From Ptychodera flava (taxonomy: Eukaryota; Hemichordata; Enteropneusta; Ptychoderidae), in contig NC_091929.1 of NCBI RefSeq assembly GCF_041260155.1, positions 31,493,962-31,557,961 of the forward strand: a stretch of 64,000 nt of DNA, in the 5' to 3' direction. Below the pieces are notes generated by a model. The model had not been told where the DNA came from. It ran no database searches and saw nothing but the letters and a program-made list of their open reading frames with translations. Shown here one piece after another: positions 35,196 to 46,591 of this stretch. Position 1 is the stretch's first letter, and every line of letters begins with the position of its first letter. A program made the translations under genes and the position numbers.

Positions 35196-35248
<53 letters not shown>
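35045..35248. repeat. (GTA)n microsatellite, tract 1
   Basis: About 200 bp of GTA triplets with rare GTG or GCA changes. It lies between the 5' end of LINE B2 and LINE-B tail fragment 1. Poly-Ser, poly-Val and poly-Tyr ORFs here are artefacts. Confidence 0.98.
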
Positions 35249-35249
<1 letters not shown>

Positions 35250-35601
35250 TGTTGTTTTTCAAATATCTTTATTTCACATAGGTCCCTACATACTAAAACA
35301 GTAAAAAGAAACTTTTACATTTCAAGGAACCAAAGGAAATATAAGATACAAATAAAAGAAAATCACCATAAAGTGCTGGTCGGCATTGAACAGAAAACGT
35401 CATGAATGACAACAGTAAATGTCAGCAAGAAAGACATATCTTAAACCTATGAAATAAAATTTCAAAGATGACACAACCTGGCGATGCACAAAAGCAGGGA
35501 AGTATCTTAAATGTGAAAATTGAGTTGACCATCATGAATGTCACGAAGAATATCATCAAAAGCCCAAGTAATATTAAAAGAATGTAAATTTTCATTGAGA
35601 C
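35249..35601 (-). mobile_element. LINE-B tail fragment 1 (about 350 bp)
   Basis: The 3' end of LINE family B only. Its 3' terminus (GAAATAAAGATATTTGAAAAA on the minus strand) joins (GTA)n tract 1, and its 5' end starts at CGTCTCAATGAAAATTTAC and joins the short (GTA)n tract at 35,602. It is almost identical to fragment 2 at 42,015-42,370, including the truncation point. Compared with the corresponding LINE B1 tail (42,437-42,786) both fragments share differences such as ATTTCAAGGAACCAAAGG. Confidence 0.85.
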
Positions 35602-35614
35602 GTAGTAGTAGTAG
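35602..35614. repeat. (GTA)n, tract 2 (short)
   Basis: Four GTA units between LINE-B tail fragment 1 and the 3' end of LINE A. Confidence 0.9.
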
Positions 35615-36313
35615 TTTTTAGTTTTTCAATGGAACTTTATTCCAATAATAAAAGTCGTGTACAAAAATACAAAATTGCACTCAGCTGTACACGTCAATCT
35701 GGTGCAATCAATAAAATCAAAAGAAATCAAAAAAGGTTCAAACTGAGAATCACAAGCACCGTTCACAGAAAAAAAAACACACAGAAGCACTGAGGTTGAT
35801 ACTCCATTGGGTCTTGACGTGGAGACCAAAACGTCGATGACATCACTAGATAACTGGTAGTATAAAAATTGACATCAGGCGATGAGATGACTACCAAAGC
35901 ATACGTGCATCCAGCCTAAGGTGAAAACCAGTATATAGATGACATCAGGTGACAGGTGTTAAAAAGTAGCATCACGTGAGATTGGTCGGACCAATGTTGA
36001 CAGCTGGACGTCAAGATAATAGGCAGCAATAACGCTAACACAAGCACAGTGGTAAGCCTGAAACAAACCAAAGTGTATGTCCCTCCGACAACTGTCCGAA
36101 CCATGAAAATGATTCCCGTGAGGAGTACGGTGCCCAGGGCATAGACTCGAAGCTACTCGAGCCTCAGTTATCAGAAGTGTAGCCTAATGCTGTAGAGTGT
36201 ATGCAGTGTGTTAATACACAGACCTAACAAGCTTACCTCACGAGAGAATATCAGCAATTTTCAGTTTTCCTTCACTAACAGAAGCTAAAACATTGTTCAC
36301 ACACCAAAATCTA

Positions 36314-39300
36314 TCAAAATTCGTGTTCTCGCGGGAGAAACCATGGTAAAGCGTATTCATTTAGTATACGCGAACGTAGACGAGATTTAAAGGCGGTAAT
36401 AAGGTCACCAGACAGGTGCGGATCATTTTCAGTGATGGCTTTACGACGAGTCATGTGAATAACAAGTTTTGCAGTGTTGAAAATATAGTTTAAAAGAGCA
36501 TGGATATTTTTATCCATAACAGTTTTAATAAAAGGTGGGCCCATTACAAACCACCAGTACAAAATCCTACAGTTGGGTCCAAGTAGTTGACAAGATAATT
36601 TACGCAGTAATTTGAACAAAGAAGTTAGTCGATGACATTCTAGAAAAATGTGAACAAGGTCATCTATGTTACCACAGAAAACACAATTTAGGGTCTGACT
36701 GAAATGACATTGAAACAGGTAGTTACCAGTTGCATAGGCACCGTGCAAAATGCGCCATTGAAGATCACCTTCAGTTTTAGGTATAGGACTAGTATAACAG
36801 AAACTAAAATTAACTTTCGTGTCTTTTGACAGACCAAGTAATTCCCTCCAAATAGTGTCAGGACGATCACTATGCTTCTTGTGGAAGTCAGACATGATGA
36901 GGAATTTATAAATTGCGCCCTTTTCAATTTTATAGAGGGGGCAGTTAAGGACAATGTTATTTGTTTCATCGGTATGAATGATGTCAAAGTGAAAACGGGT
37001 ATTGATGGGGGAGGTTGGAACGTTAAGATTGACATCTTCGGAGAACGAATGTTGTAATTTATCTCTCCATTGTTCAGGAATGGAATTACGTAATGACGTC
37101 ACGACATTGCTCAAAATCCTACGCGAGTAAATGGGCATTATGTTTGCTATATTATCATGAGATAACCAGTTTCTGGAAAAAGGATCGAGAAGGTCACTAA
37201 TTTTTGTTATCCCGGCATCAATGAGATGATTCGAAAGGGTTGGCTGGTCATCAAATACTGAATGCTTGATTTGATCATTAAAAAAGAGAGGTTCTTGGAG
37301 AATATTATCCGTTGAGGTGGGATCACCCTTACGAACAGCCTTGGAAGACTGCCAAGTTTGTAACAGGTCAAGATAAAATGGAGGCATGGTAATAGGAATA
37401 CTGGGAATTTTAATAGCAAGAAGTTGTCTACTATAATCAAGTTTGTGGACACGCCTAAAGTAATAATCAGTGAATGAGAATGAACCTGAATACAAATATC
37501 TTTGTATATATTGTAAGCGGAATGCCTTTGCACGTGCAGGGAGATTAATAAGACCATGGCCTCCCTTTTCGAGAAGAGTGTATAACACAGTAGCAGGCAC
37601 CCAGTGACGACCTTGCCAGAAGAAATCAAGAAGCGCACGTTGAATTTCATTGAGTACATCAGGTGGCGGAATTAGAGAAAAAATGCGATGTAAGATTTTG
37701 CTGGCCACGAGCTGGTTAATAACAATTACTCGACCACGGTACAACATTGCAGGGGCATATCTTGACCACCAACTAAGTTTGTTGTTGACTTTTGATATGC
37801 AGTCATCCCAATTCTGAATGAAATAGTCAGCATTATTGCCTATGAGAGTACCAAGGATCTTTAAACTGTCACTATTCCATTGATTTGTAAGGGGTGTCTC
37901 TTCTGTTACGCCAAGCACCCACCCACAGCCCTTTGGATTTTCTATAATTAACCCGAGCATTACTAGCATCTTCATAAGTACGCAACCATTTTTCGAGAAT
38001 ACTGAATTCTGAATTATGTGTGATGAAAAGACTGACATCGTCAGCATAGGCAGATAGCTTACATTTGCGCCCATTAGATTTGGAATCATGATTCCTTGAA
38101 TATTTCGATCTTCACGAATTTTGTGAAGCAAAGGCTCAATAACAATGGCGTAAAGTTGACCAGATAGAGAACACCCTTGTCTAATTCCACGTTCAAAGTG
38201 GATTGGAGCAATAAGAGAGCTGTTGATTCGAACAAGACTTTCCGTTTGAGTGTAAAGCAATTTAATGTGTTTTATGAAATTATCACCAAAGCCAAATGAA
38301 TGCAAAGTTCTGAAGAGGAAATCATGATGGACCCGATCAAAGGCTTTTTCTTGATCAAGTGACACAATACCAAGTGGAAGAGTGAATTCGTTATGGTAAC
38401 TTATGCAGTCTCTGATTAAGTTGATATTATCGAAAATTTGACGACCCGGAACTGTATAACTTTGATCGATGTGTATGATGTCAGGTAACACGCCTTTCAA
38501 ACGAATAGATAAAGCTTTAGCAAAGATTTTATAGTCTGCACAAAGCAAACTAACTGGCCTCCAGTTACGTAGCAAAGTATTGTCACCTGACTTGGGAAGT
38601 AAAGTCAGAACAGCACGACGACAAGAAGTGGGTAAAATACCATCTGTGAGAGAGGCTTGGAAAACATCATGCAAATCATGACCAATAGTGGACCAAAACG
38701 TTTTAAAAAATTCCACTGGTATACCGTCAATTCCAGGTGTTTTACCAGTGGTAACCTGCTTTAAGGCTGATGACATTTCTTCAAAAGTGATCGGTTCGTC
38801 GCACTGTTCAGCTTTATCCGGGTTTAATTTTTGTAAATTATCGAGAAGAGAATCTTGGGCTGCAGTTGAAATGGGTTCCGGGTGGTACAAATTTTGATAG
38901 AAGGTACGAGTAAGTGAACGGATTTCATGTTGATTTTCAGTGATGGTCTGATCGTGACGACGCAGCTGATTAAGAGATTTGTGCTGACCTTTATGTTTCT
39001 CAAGGGAGTAGAAAAAGTTTGTACTGGCATCGGAATCATTAAATTGTTGATAACGTGCTCGAACAGCTGCGCCTTGAGTTTCAATCTTATTCAAGTTATC
39101 CAAGATATCTTTCTGTTGCTGATATGTTTTATGAAGTGAAGGGCGTTCAGCAAGTAGGCATTGCAGATTTTGGACGTGATCGTTTAATTCTTTTTTCATA
39201 TGCTTATAACGGTAGATGTATTGATAGCTGTATTGTTTGCTAATTTCTTTAATTTTTTGTTTGCCAATGTCCCACCAAGATTGAAGTGAAGTGAATCTCT

Positions 39301-40161
39301 GTTTTTCATTACGCCATTTCTGCCAAAAAGTCTTGATCAAATTACAGTAGTCTTCATTACTTAAGAAACTAGTGTTGAGACACCAAACAGGATTTTTATT
39401 TTTAGTGAAATTGGCACAAATATGAAGGGAAACTGGACTGTGATCAGATAAATTGTGACATGAATCAATCGAGACAGATTTGATTTTTGAAGTGAGGGCT
39501 TTGTAATGAAGAAGGTGTCAATCCGTGATTTATTATTATTCTTTGCCAAGTATAATTACGTGAGGAGGTGTGAACATGACGCATGCATCTGCAAGTTTTG
39601 TGCGATGAACAATATCAGAAAGAAACTTAGAAGAATTCATGTGTGGCTCAGTCTCGGAACCCCTGTCTAAGTTAGAAATGAGCGTACAATTAAAATCTCC
39701 CCCCATAATAACCGGATCATCATTAATACTGTTTAAAAACTTTTTAAGCTGAGCGAAGAAACGTAAACGTTCCTCTCCAGAGTACGGGGCATAAACATTC
39801 ACTAAGTGAAATGGCTGTTCATCTACAGTCACGTGGAGATGTAATAAGCGACCTCTAACAACACTACTTTGAGAAATAACATTCACTTGTTTTCTCTTGG
39901 GAAAGAGAATAGCGACACCTGCCGAGTTACTAGTTCCGTGAGAAAATATATTGGTGAACGCCAAATAATTTGCCATTGGGCTTGACTATCAAGTTGAGTG
40001 AGTTTCCTGGAGGAAACAAAATCGTTATGGTGATCTACATTCAAGTAAGATAAAATTTGATAACGCCTGAGAGAATCGTGACCTCCATTAATATTCCACG
40101 TTAAAGTTGAAATACTTGCCATTAAAAGACAAGACAAAAGAATTAAGGCATTAGTGACCAT
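36314..40161 (-). pseudogene. LINE A ORF2: APE endonuclease and reverse transcriptase (frameshifted)
   Basis: The endonuclease (STLTWNINGGHDSLRRY, VIMGGDFNCTL, and SDHSPVS at 39,430-39,447) is split over three frames between 40,161 and 39,350. The RT-containing part is one 1,008-codon frame (39,340-36,314): GKTPGIDGIPVEFFKTFW, NWRPVSLLCADYKIFAKAL, LDQEKAFDRVHHDF, RGIRQGCSLSGQLYAIVIE. The catalytic YADD is encoded at 38,037-38,048 but lies in another frame, because paired indels near 38,090 and 37,905 shift and then restore the frame. C-terminal features include WQGRHWVPATVLY and a CVFCGNIDDLVHIFLEC zinc-like motif. It would nick target DNA and reverse-transcribe the element's RNA. As written it is inactive. 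Confidence 0.85.
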
Positions 40162-41678
40162 TATTTTAGAGAATAATGTTTACTCTTGGTATACGCATAC
40201 AGTTTAACTGTCAGCCTATATATTCTTACATTTTGGCTGGCTGTAACACGATCAGATTTGCGCAACTTATGCAATGCTTTAATTAGAAGTCTTAAATCTG
40301 GACAATATTCATAACATCTCTGGACTGGCTTTTTTGAACCTTTAATCTGCGTTAAAAACTCTAAAAGGCTGCTAAAGCTTAGATCGTTGCGATCTGTCAG
40401 TTCAGAAGTATCAGAAACTTCAGATGTCATAGAAATACTATCGGCGTCATCAACCTCTTCGTCTCCGTCAATATCAGAATCTTGGCTGAGAACATCGAAT
40501 CTATTACCAGTTTTGACCGGAGTTGTCTGGGATAATGGAAAATCAGAGTCTGTATGCATCCCTCCAGAATTAACACCAGAGAAAGGCGTCTCTGGAAAAA
40601 CAAGGGATTGAGAAAAACCAACTGAGGAAGAAGAAGAAGGGGAAGGAGCAAAAGGAAGAGAGGGAGAGGAAGGGAAAGGGGAAGGGGGAGAAGAAGCAGG
40701 GGTTCGTACCCTGTCTTCAACAGCAACACCAACATCTGCGGACTCTGTGTCATCAACATTTGTGTTCTTACTATTGGCCCTTCCTTCACTTGTTTCATCG
40801 TTAACACCTTCATTGCTTTTGTCATTAGTATTGATTATCTCCTCATTGATTACATCATTTGCATCGCCTATTTCCATATCATTAGTATTTTGAACTTTAA
40901 CCTGCTCATCAACACCTTGCTCCTCAACAATTACCTCATCGATGATATTATCAGTAGCAGCTGAAGAAATTTCTGCATTATCAACATTGTTATGCGACTC
41001 TTTGTTCTGACTGTTGCTATTTTCGTTTCTTTGATGAGCCTGAGTTTCATGAGCTGAATTTGTAGAAACATTTCCTGATTGATTTTCAACAACATGCAAA
41101 ACATCGGGCTGACCTGGAAAATTTTTACGAATGTGGCCTTTCACACCACAAGCGAAGCAACTCATTTCATCAACAGAAATGTAAGTTGGATACAAATGAT
41201 CTTGATATTTGACCTGTATTAGCCCGTTGATGTTGTCATTATGTAATAAAATGTGAATTTGCCGTCTGAATGACTTGACATGTTTCAAGGCAGGATCTTT
41301 ACAACCAAGGGGAATGACTCGCATATGTCCAACTACTCTTCCTAGTTTCCACAATTCTTCCTCTAGTTTTTCATCAGGGATAAATGGGGGCACATTAGAT
41401 AAAATAACTTTGGAGGCAGGTTTGAGCATGTGTTCAACCTGGACGAATTCATTGTCAAGCACTAGTTGGCGTTCAACGACAGACTCTACGTGTTCTAATT
41501 TAGCAAGATACACAACCACTGAACGATTCATTCGTGAAGCTGCAATAATATTTTCAGCCCCAACAATCTTTGAAATTTCAGACACATAGTTTTCTACTGG
41601 CACACCTTCAACATTGTTGCACCTCACAGCATGTTTACGGGTGAGGTGCCTGAATGGATTGTCGACCTGGGTAGCCAT
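40161..41678 (-). CDS. LINE A ORF1 protein (RNA-binding, zinc knuckle)
   Basis: An intact frame of about 505 residues from MATQVDNPFRHL (the frame is open 26 codons further upstream, but this start aligns with family B ORF1). The N-terminal half holds an RRM-like region with VILSNVPPFIPDEKLEEEL. It is followed by a zinc knuckle CFACGVKGHIRKNF whose last ligand is Phe instead of Cys. The middle is acidic and Asn/Ser-rich and includes a Ser/Pro tract (PSSPSLPFAPSPSSSSS). The C-terminus is helical and basic. The stop codon overlaps the ORF2 start as TAATG at 40,159-40,163. It is likely an RNA chaperone/RNP protein of the element. Confidence 0.8.
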   Translation of the reverse strand: MATQVDNPFRHLTRKHAVRCNNVEGVPVENYVSEISKIVGAENIIAASRMNRSVVVYLAKLEHVESVVERQLVLDNEFVQVEHMLKPASKVILSNVPPFIPDEKLEEELWKLGRVVGHMRVIPLGCKDPALKHVKSFRRQIHILLHNDNINGLIQVKYQDHLYPTYISVDEMSCFACGVKGHIRKNFPGQPDVLHVVENQSGNVSTNSAHETQAHQRNENSNSQNKESHNNVDNAEISSAATDNIIDEVIVEEQGVDEQVKVQNTNDMEIGDANDVINEEIINTNDKSNEGVNDETSEGRANSKNTNVDDTESADVGVAVEDRVRTPASSPPSPFPSSPSLPFAPSPSSSSSVGFSQSLVFPETPFSGVNSGGMHTDSDFPLSQTTPVKTGNRFDVLSQDSDIDGDEEVDDADSISMTSEVSDTSELTDRNDLSFSSLLEFLTQIKGSKKPVQRCYEYCPDLRLLIKALHKLRKSDRVTASQNVRIYRLTVKLYAYTKSKHYSLK

Positions 41679-41881
41679 ATTGCGTACCCACAGTGGCCGG
41701 GAAGGGGAAAGATAAAATCCACCCCAATCCAGCCAATCGAGCTTTAAAAACCTCAAAAACTACGTAAAACTGAAAGTATCAATTACTCACGAAGTAAATA
41801 TACCAGTAGAGTTGATCAATAACGCTGAATGATGAGAATACAACACAAAATTCAGGAGCCCATCTACCACACGTCCGCACG

Positions 41882-42014
<133 letters not shown>

Positions 42015-42369
42015 TGTTGTAGTTTTTCAAATATCTTTATTTCACATAGGTCCCTACATACTAAAACTGTAAAAAGAAATTTTTACATTTCAAGGAACCA
42101 AAGGAAATATAAGATACAAATAAAAGAAAATCACCATAAAGTGCTGGTCGGCATTGAACAGAAAACGTCATGAATGACAACAGTAAATGTCAGCAAGAAA
42201 GACATATCTTAAACTTATGAAATAAAATTTCAAAGATGACACAACCTGGCGATGCACAAAAGCAGGGAAGTATCTTAAATGTGAAAATTGAGTTGACCAT
42301 CATGAATGTCACGAAGAATATCATCAAAAGCCCAACTAATATTAAAAGAATGTAAATTTTCATTGAGAC

Positions 42370-42370
<1 letters not shown>
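42015..42370 (-). mobile_element. LINE-B tail fragment 2 (about 355 bp)
   Basis: Nearly identical to fragment 1 (35,249-35,601), with the same 5' truncation at CGTCTCAATG and GTA repeats on both sides. Only a handful of substitutions separate the two. Confidence 0.85.
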
Positions 42371-42420
<50 letters not shown>

Positions 42421-42436
42421 TAGTAGTAGTAGTAGT
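42371..42436. repeat. (GTA)n microsatellite, tract 4
   Basis: GTA triplets with one missing base near 42,420, joined to the 3' end of LINE B1. Confidence 0.97.
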
Positions 42437-42584
42437 TTTAGTTTTTCAAATATCTTTATTTCACATAGGTCCCTACATACTAAAACTGTAAAAAGAAATT
42501 TTCACATTCAAGGAACCAAGGAAATATAAGATACAAATAAAAGAAAATCACTATAAAGTGCTGGTCGGCATTGAACAGAACACG

Positions 42585-45500
42585 TCATGAATGACAACAG
42601 TAAATGTCAGCAAGAAAGACATATCTTAAACCTATCACATAATATTTCAAAGATGACACAACCTGGCGATGCACAAAAGCAGGGAAGTATCTTAAATGTG
42701 AAATTGAGTTGACCATCATGTGTGCACAAAGAATATCATCAAAAGCCCAAGTAATATTAAAAGAATGTAAATTTTCATTGAGACGATGATATTCAAATTC
42801 AAGTCTCAATCTGGTGAAAATCTTGCTTTTAAATATGTCCAAAGGATCAACAGGACCCTGGTTTCTAAACACATTTCTTCTTGCTAAATGTATACACAAC
42901 TTAGCCATTGTAGATAGGTAAATAAAAAGAGACATTGCACGTCTATGAATAAATACAGAGTTTTTAACAGGAGGATTAATGAAAAACCATGCAATGTTTA
43001 CAGCTTGCCCAGGTAAAACTAAACGAGATGTTATAGTGGAAATGACACCTAGAAGCGGTGAATGTTTGGACACTCAAGGAAAGTATGTAAAAGTGAATCA
43101 ATGTCATTACAGAGAGAACATTGCATCTGAACGAAAACCAGCACGGAACAAAAAAGAACTAGTTTGATAGGCTCCGTGCATAATGCGCCATTGTAAATCC
43201 CCTTCTTTCTTTATGATGAGATCACAATAACATGAAACAAGTTTGGTTTGATGGAATGTGGAATGCTCAAAATGTCCCTCCAGATGGTGTCTAATCTGTC
43301 TGGTAAACATGCATAATGATGAGCCATTATCAAGTACTTGTAAATTGCACCTTTTTCTATTTTACACAGAAAATAATTGTGCTCTGTAGAATGTTGCAGC
43401 TGAAAAGAATACACAGTATCTGGCGCATTGTTTGGATTGTTGTTACAAAAATGATTTTCAATGACGGATTTCAAACGAATAGGAATAGCCTTGTAAAAGC
43501 ATTGTAAAGACATAGAAATAATGCGCTGTGAATGAATCGCAACTCTATCACACAAATCTGAAGAAGTTAACCAACGATTTTCCACAGTATTGAAAAGATC
43601 ACCTATAGTGGTAACTTGAGCGTTGACAAAGGCTGGTACAGTAAAAGGAGACTTATGAACGGGATGCATAATGAGTGGGTTTTGAAAAAGAGGCTCTTTA
43701 AGAATGTCAGGAACACTCAGTGGGATTCCTTTACGAATTTTGTCAACAGAATTCCAACAATGTAATAAATCACGATGAAAAGCAGGAATAGCAGTATTAC
43801 CAAAATCAATGTCAGTCGTGAGAAGTAACTGTTTGTCATAATTGAGACCACCAACTCTTCTAAAATAAAAATCTGTGAAATAATACGACGGATGATGAAC
43901 ATCCTGATACAAATACTTTTGAATGTAACTGAGACGTAAAGAAATACAACGAGTTTTAAGATGAATAAGGCCTTGGCCACCTTGAAAGAGAGGTAAATAC
44001 AGTGTTTCTGAAGGAATCCAATGACGTCCTTGCCAGAAAAATCTCAGAAAAAGGGTTTGAAGGTAAGAAAAAGTTTGAACATCGGGAGTTGTGCAAGTCA
44101 ATCTGTGAAGTAATTTTGATGCAATGAGCTGATTAATGACTAAAACACGACCTCTGTAAGACATGCCAGGTGCAAAAGACGACCAAAATTTCACCTTGTT
44201 AACAGTGATGTTCACTAATTCAGACCAATTTCTCTGACAATAATTATTTGAGTTACCAACATACACACCGAGCAGTTTTAACCCTGTTGAGTTCCATTTG
44301 ATATTTAATGGCGTGTCAGTACGATTACGCCAACTACCAGCCCAGAGACCTTCAGATTTCTTGAGGTTAACTTTTGCATTAGATGCATTTTCATATAACT
44401 TAAGAGTGGACTTTAAGTTACTAAAATCTTCATCTCGAGTAATAAAAGCTTCAACATCGTCGGCATACGCAGAAAGGCATGTAGGACTAGGAGCTTCTGG
44501 TATAATCAATCCCCTTATGTTACTGCTATTCCTAATTTTATCTAAAAATGGTTCTAAGGCAATCACATAAAGTTGACCAGAAAGAGAGCAACCTTGACGA
44601 ATCCCACGATTAATTGAAATTGGAGAGGTAATGGAACTATTTATCTTTAAAACTGACTGAATATCTGTGTAGAGAGTTTTAATGTAATTAATAAAGCGGG
44701 GGCCAAAACCAAAAGAACACAAAGTTTTAAAAAGGTAATCATGACTGACACGGTCAAAAGCCTTTTCCTGGTCTAGAGCAACAATACCCAGAGGTGAGTT
44801 TGTATCATTGGCATAGAAAATACTATCTTGCAATAAATCACATTATCAAATATGTGACGATTTGGAATAGAGCAGGACTGATCAACATGAATTATTTTTG
44901 AAAGAACATTACGTAAACGAATTGAGAGAGCTTTCGTGACAATTTTATAGTCGCTACATAACAAGTAATGGGTCTCCAGTTCTTGACTAAAGTGTTGTCT
45001 CCAGCTTTCGGGTGAAGACTTAGCACTGCTCTCCGACAAGAAATAGGAAGCTGATCATTACGGAAACATTCAATGAAAACTTTATGAAGGTCTTGACCAA
45101 TAATAGACCAGAATGTTTTGTAAAATTCATTGGGCAAACCATCCATACCTGGAGTACGGTCAGTTGAAAGTTGCTTAACAGCAAAAGTAAGTTCATCAAG
45201 AGTAATTTCACCATCAAGGTAATCACGATCTTCCTCGTTCAATTGCACTAAATTGTCGAGAATTGCAGACTGGGCGTCAACGTCAACATGTTCAGCAGAA
45301 TAAAGATCCTTGTAGAAACTGTAAAAAATGTCACGAATTTCATCGGGATTTTCCGTTATTGATCCGTCAGCACGTTTCATGTGTATAATTGGCTTTGACC
45401 TTCCCCTTTCTCGTTCAAGTGCAAAAAGAAGCTGTTCGAAACATCACTGTGAGTAAGTAATTGATGACGAGATCGTACTGCTGCACCTCTGCTCTCCAGG

Positions 45501-46579
45501 TCTACCAACTGAGCCAGAGAACTTTTCTTTTGTTGGTATTCATCCAAGAGACTTTTATCTTCGTGTAAACTTTTCTCAAGTTCTCGAATTTCCTTTTCCA
45601 ATCGCAATTTATCCCATTTCAGATTGTACTGGTTTGAAGCACAATACTGCTGAGTTAAAAGTTTGATTTTCCATTTTCCAATCTCCCACCATGTCCACAA
45701 ATCACAATATTTATTCTGTTGCTGTCTCCAGTTTAACCAAAAATGCGTAATGATATCTTTATAGAGTTCATGCTTCAAGATGCTTGTATTGAGACACCAT
45801 ATTGGGTTGCGGTGTTTGACTTCTTTCTGTGTCACCCTTAACTTTACCAATGAATGATCAGAAAACGTGAGCGCAGAATGATGAATTGAAGCCACTGTGA
45901 TGCGTGATTTCATCCACTTGTTGATGTAAATCCTGTCAAGACGAGCCTTTTTGTCATTTCTGTGCCAGGTGTAATTACGGCTGTCCCCATGATAGTGACG
46001 CCAACTGTCAACAAGCCTGTACTTGTGAATTAAATTAGTAAAATAGCGAACTGCACACATGTCAGACTCCTTACAATTGATTCTGTCCAATTCTTCATTC
46101 AGAGTACAATTAAAGTCTCCACCAAGGATAATTACACTGTCAACATCTAAGCTTGAAAGTAAATCTTTCAGCTTGGTAAAACACCACAACCGTTCATTGG
46201 AGGTAGTATGTCCATACACATTAATAATGTTGACTAGGCTGCCATCAACGTTTGCTTGCACGTGCAGTAAATGTCCAGGAATTGGTTCTGATGTGCGAAT
46301 GATATCAATTGTAGAGGAGGGCGAAAACAATATTGCAACACCTGCACTGTTTGCTGAACCATGTGACAAAATGCAACGTCCTCTCCAAATCAAAGGCCAT
46401 ACTTTTTCGTCACTGGGAATACTGTGAGTTTCTTGTAAAAGGTAACAAGAAGCCGGGTTGGTATGCTTGAGAAAATCAAAAACTTGAAAGCGTTTCATCG
46501 AGTCTCGACACCCACGAACATTCAGCGTTACACAGGACAGAGCCATGCATGTAAACAGGAATGAGAGATGCTTCCACAT
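42585..46579 (-). pseudogene. LINE B1 ORF2: APE endonuclease and reverse transcriptase (few frameshifts)
   Basis: The endonuclease is open in 46,579-45,377: MALSCVTLNVRGCRDSMKRF, LLQETHS, VIILGGDFNCTLNEELDR, RLDRIYINKW, FSDHSLV. RT follows in 45,380-44,892 (TDRTPGMDGLPNEFYKTFW) and 44,833-43,211 (GIVALDQEKAFDRVSHDYL, RGIRQGCSLSGQLYVIALE). The catalytic SAYADDVEAF is intact (YADD at 44,456-44,467). The C-terminal region is split near 43,215 and 43,075 and ends at 42,585. Breaks near 45,425 (five A where B2 has six) and 44,967 (one C missing relative to B2) are single-base differences. The copy is therefore young, or the breaks could partly be sequencing errors. Confidence 0.85.
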
Positions 46580-46591
46580 AACGAAAATGAA

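Noticed and set aside
34824..35405. Long poly-Ser, poly-Val and poly-Tyr ORFs across the GTA tracts (also 41,779-42,173 and 42,306-42,491)
   Set aside because: They are translations of a (GTA)n microsatellite and continue into non-coding LINE sequence on the wrong strand.
38688..39243. Plus-strand ORFs of 60-70 codons
   Set aside because: Antisense shadows of LINE A ORF2; the same holds for plus-strand frames in 40,387-47,621.
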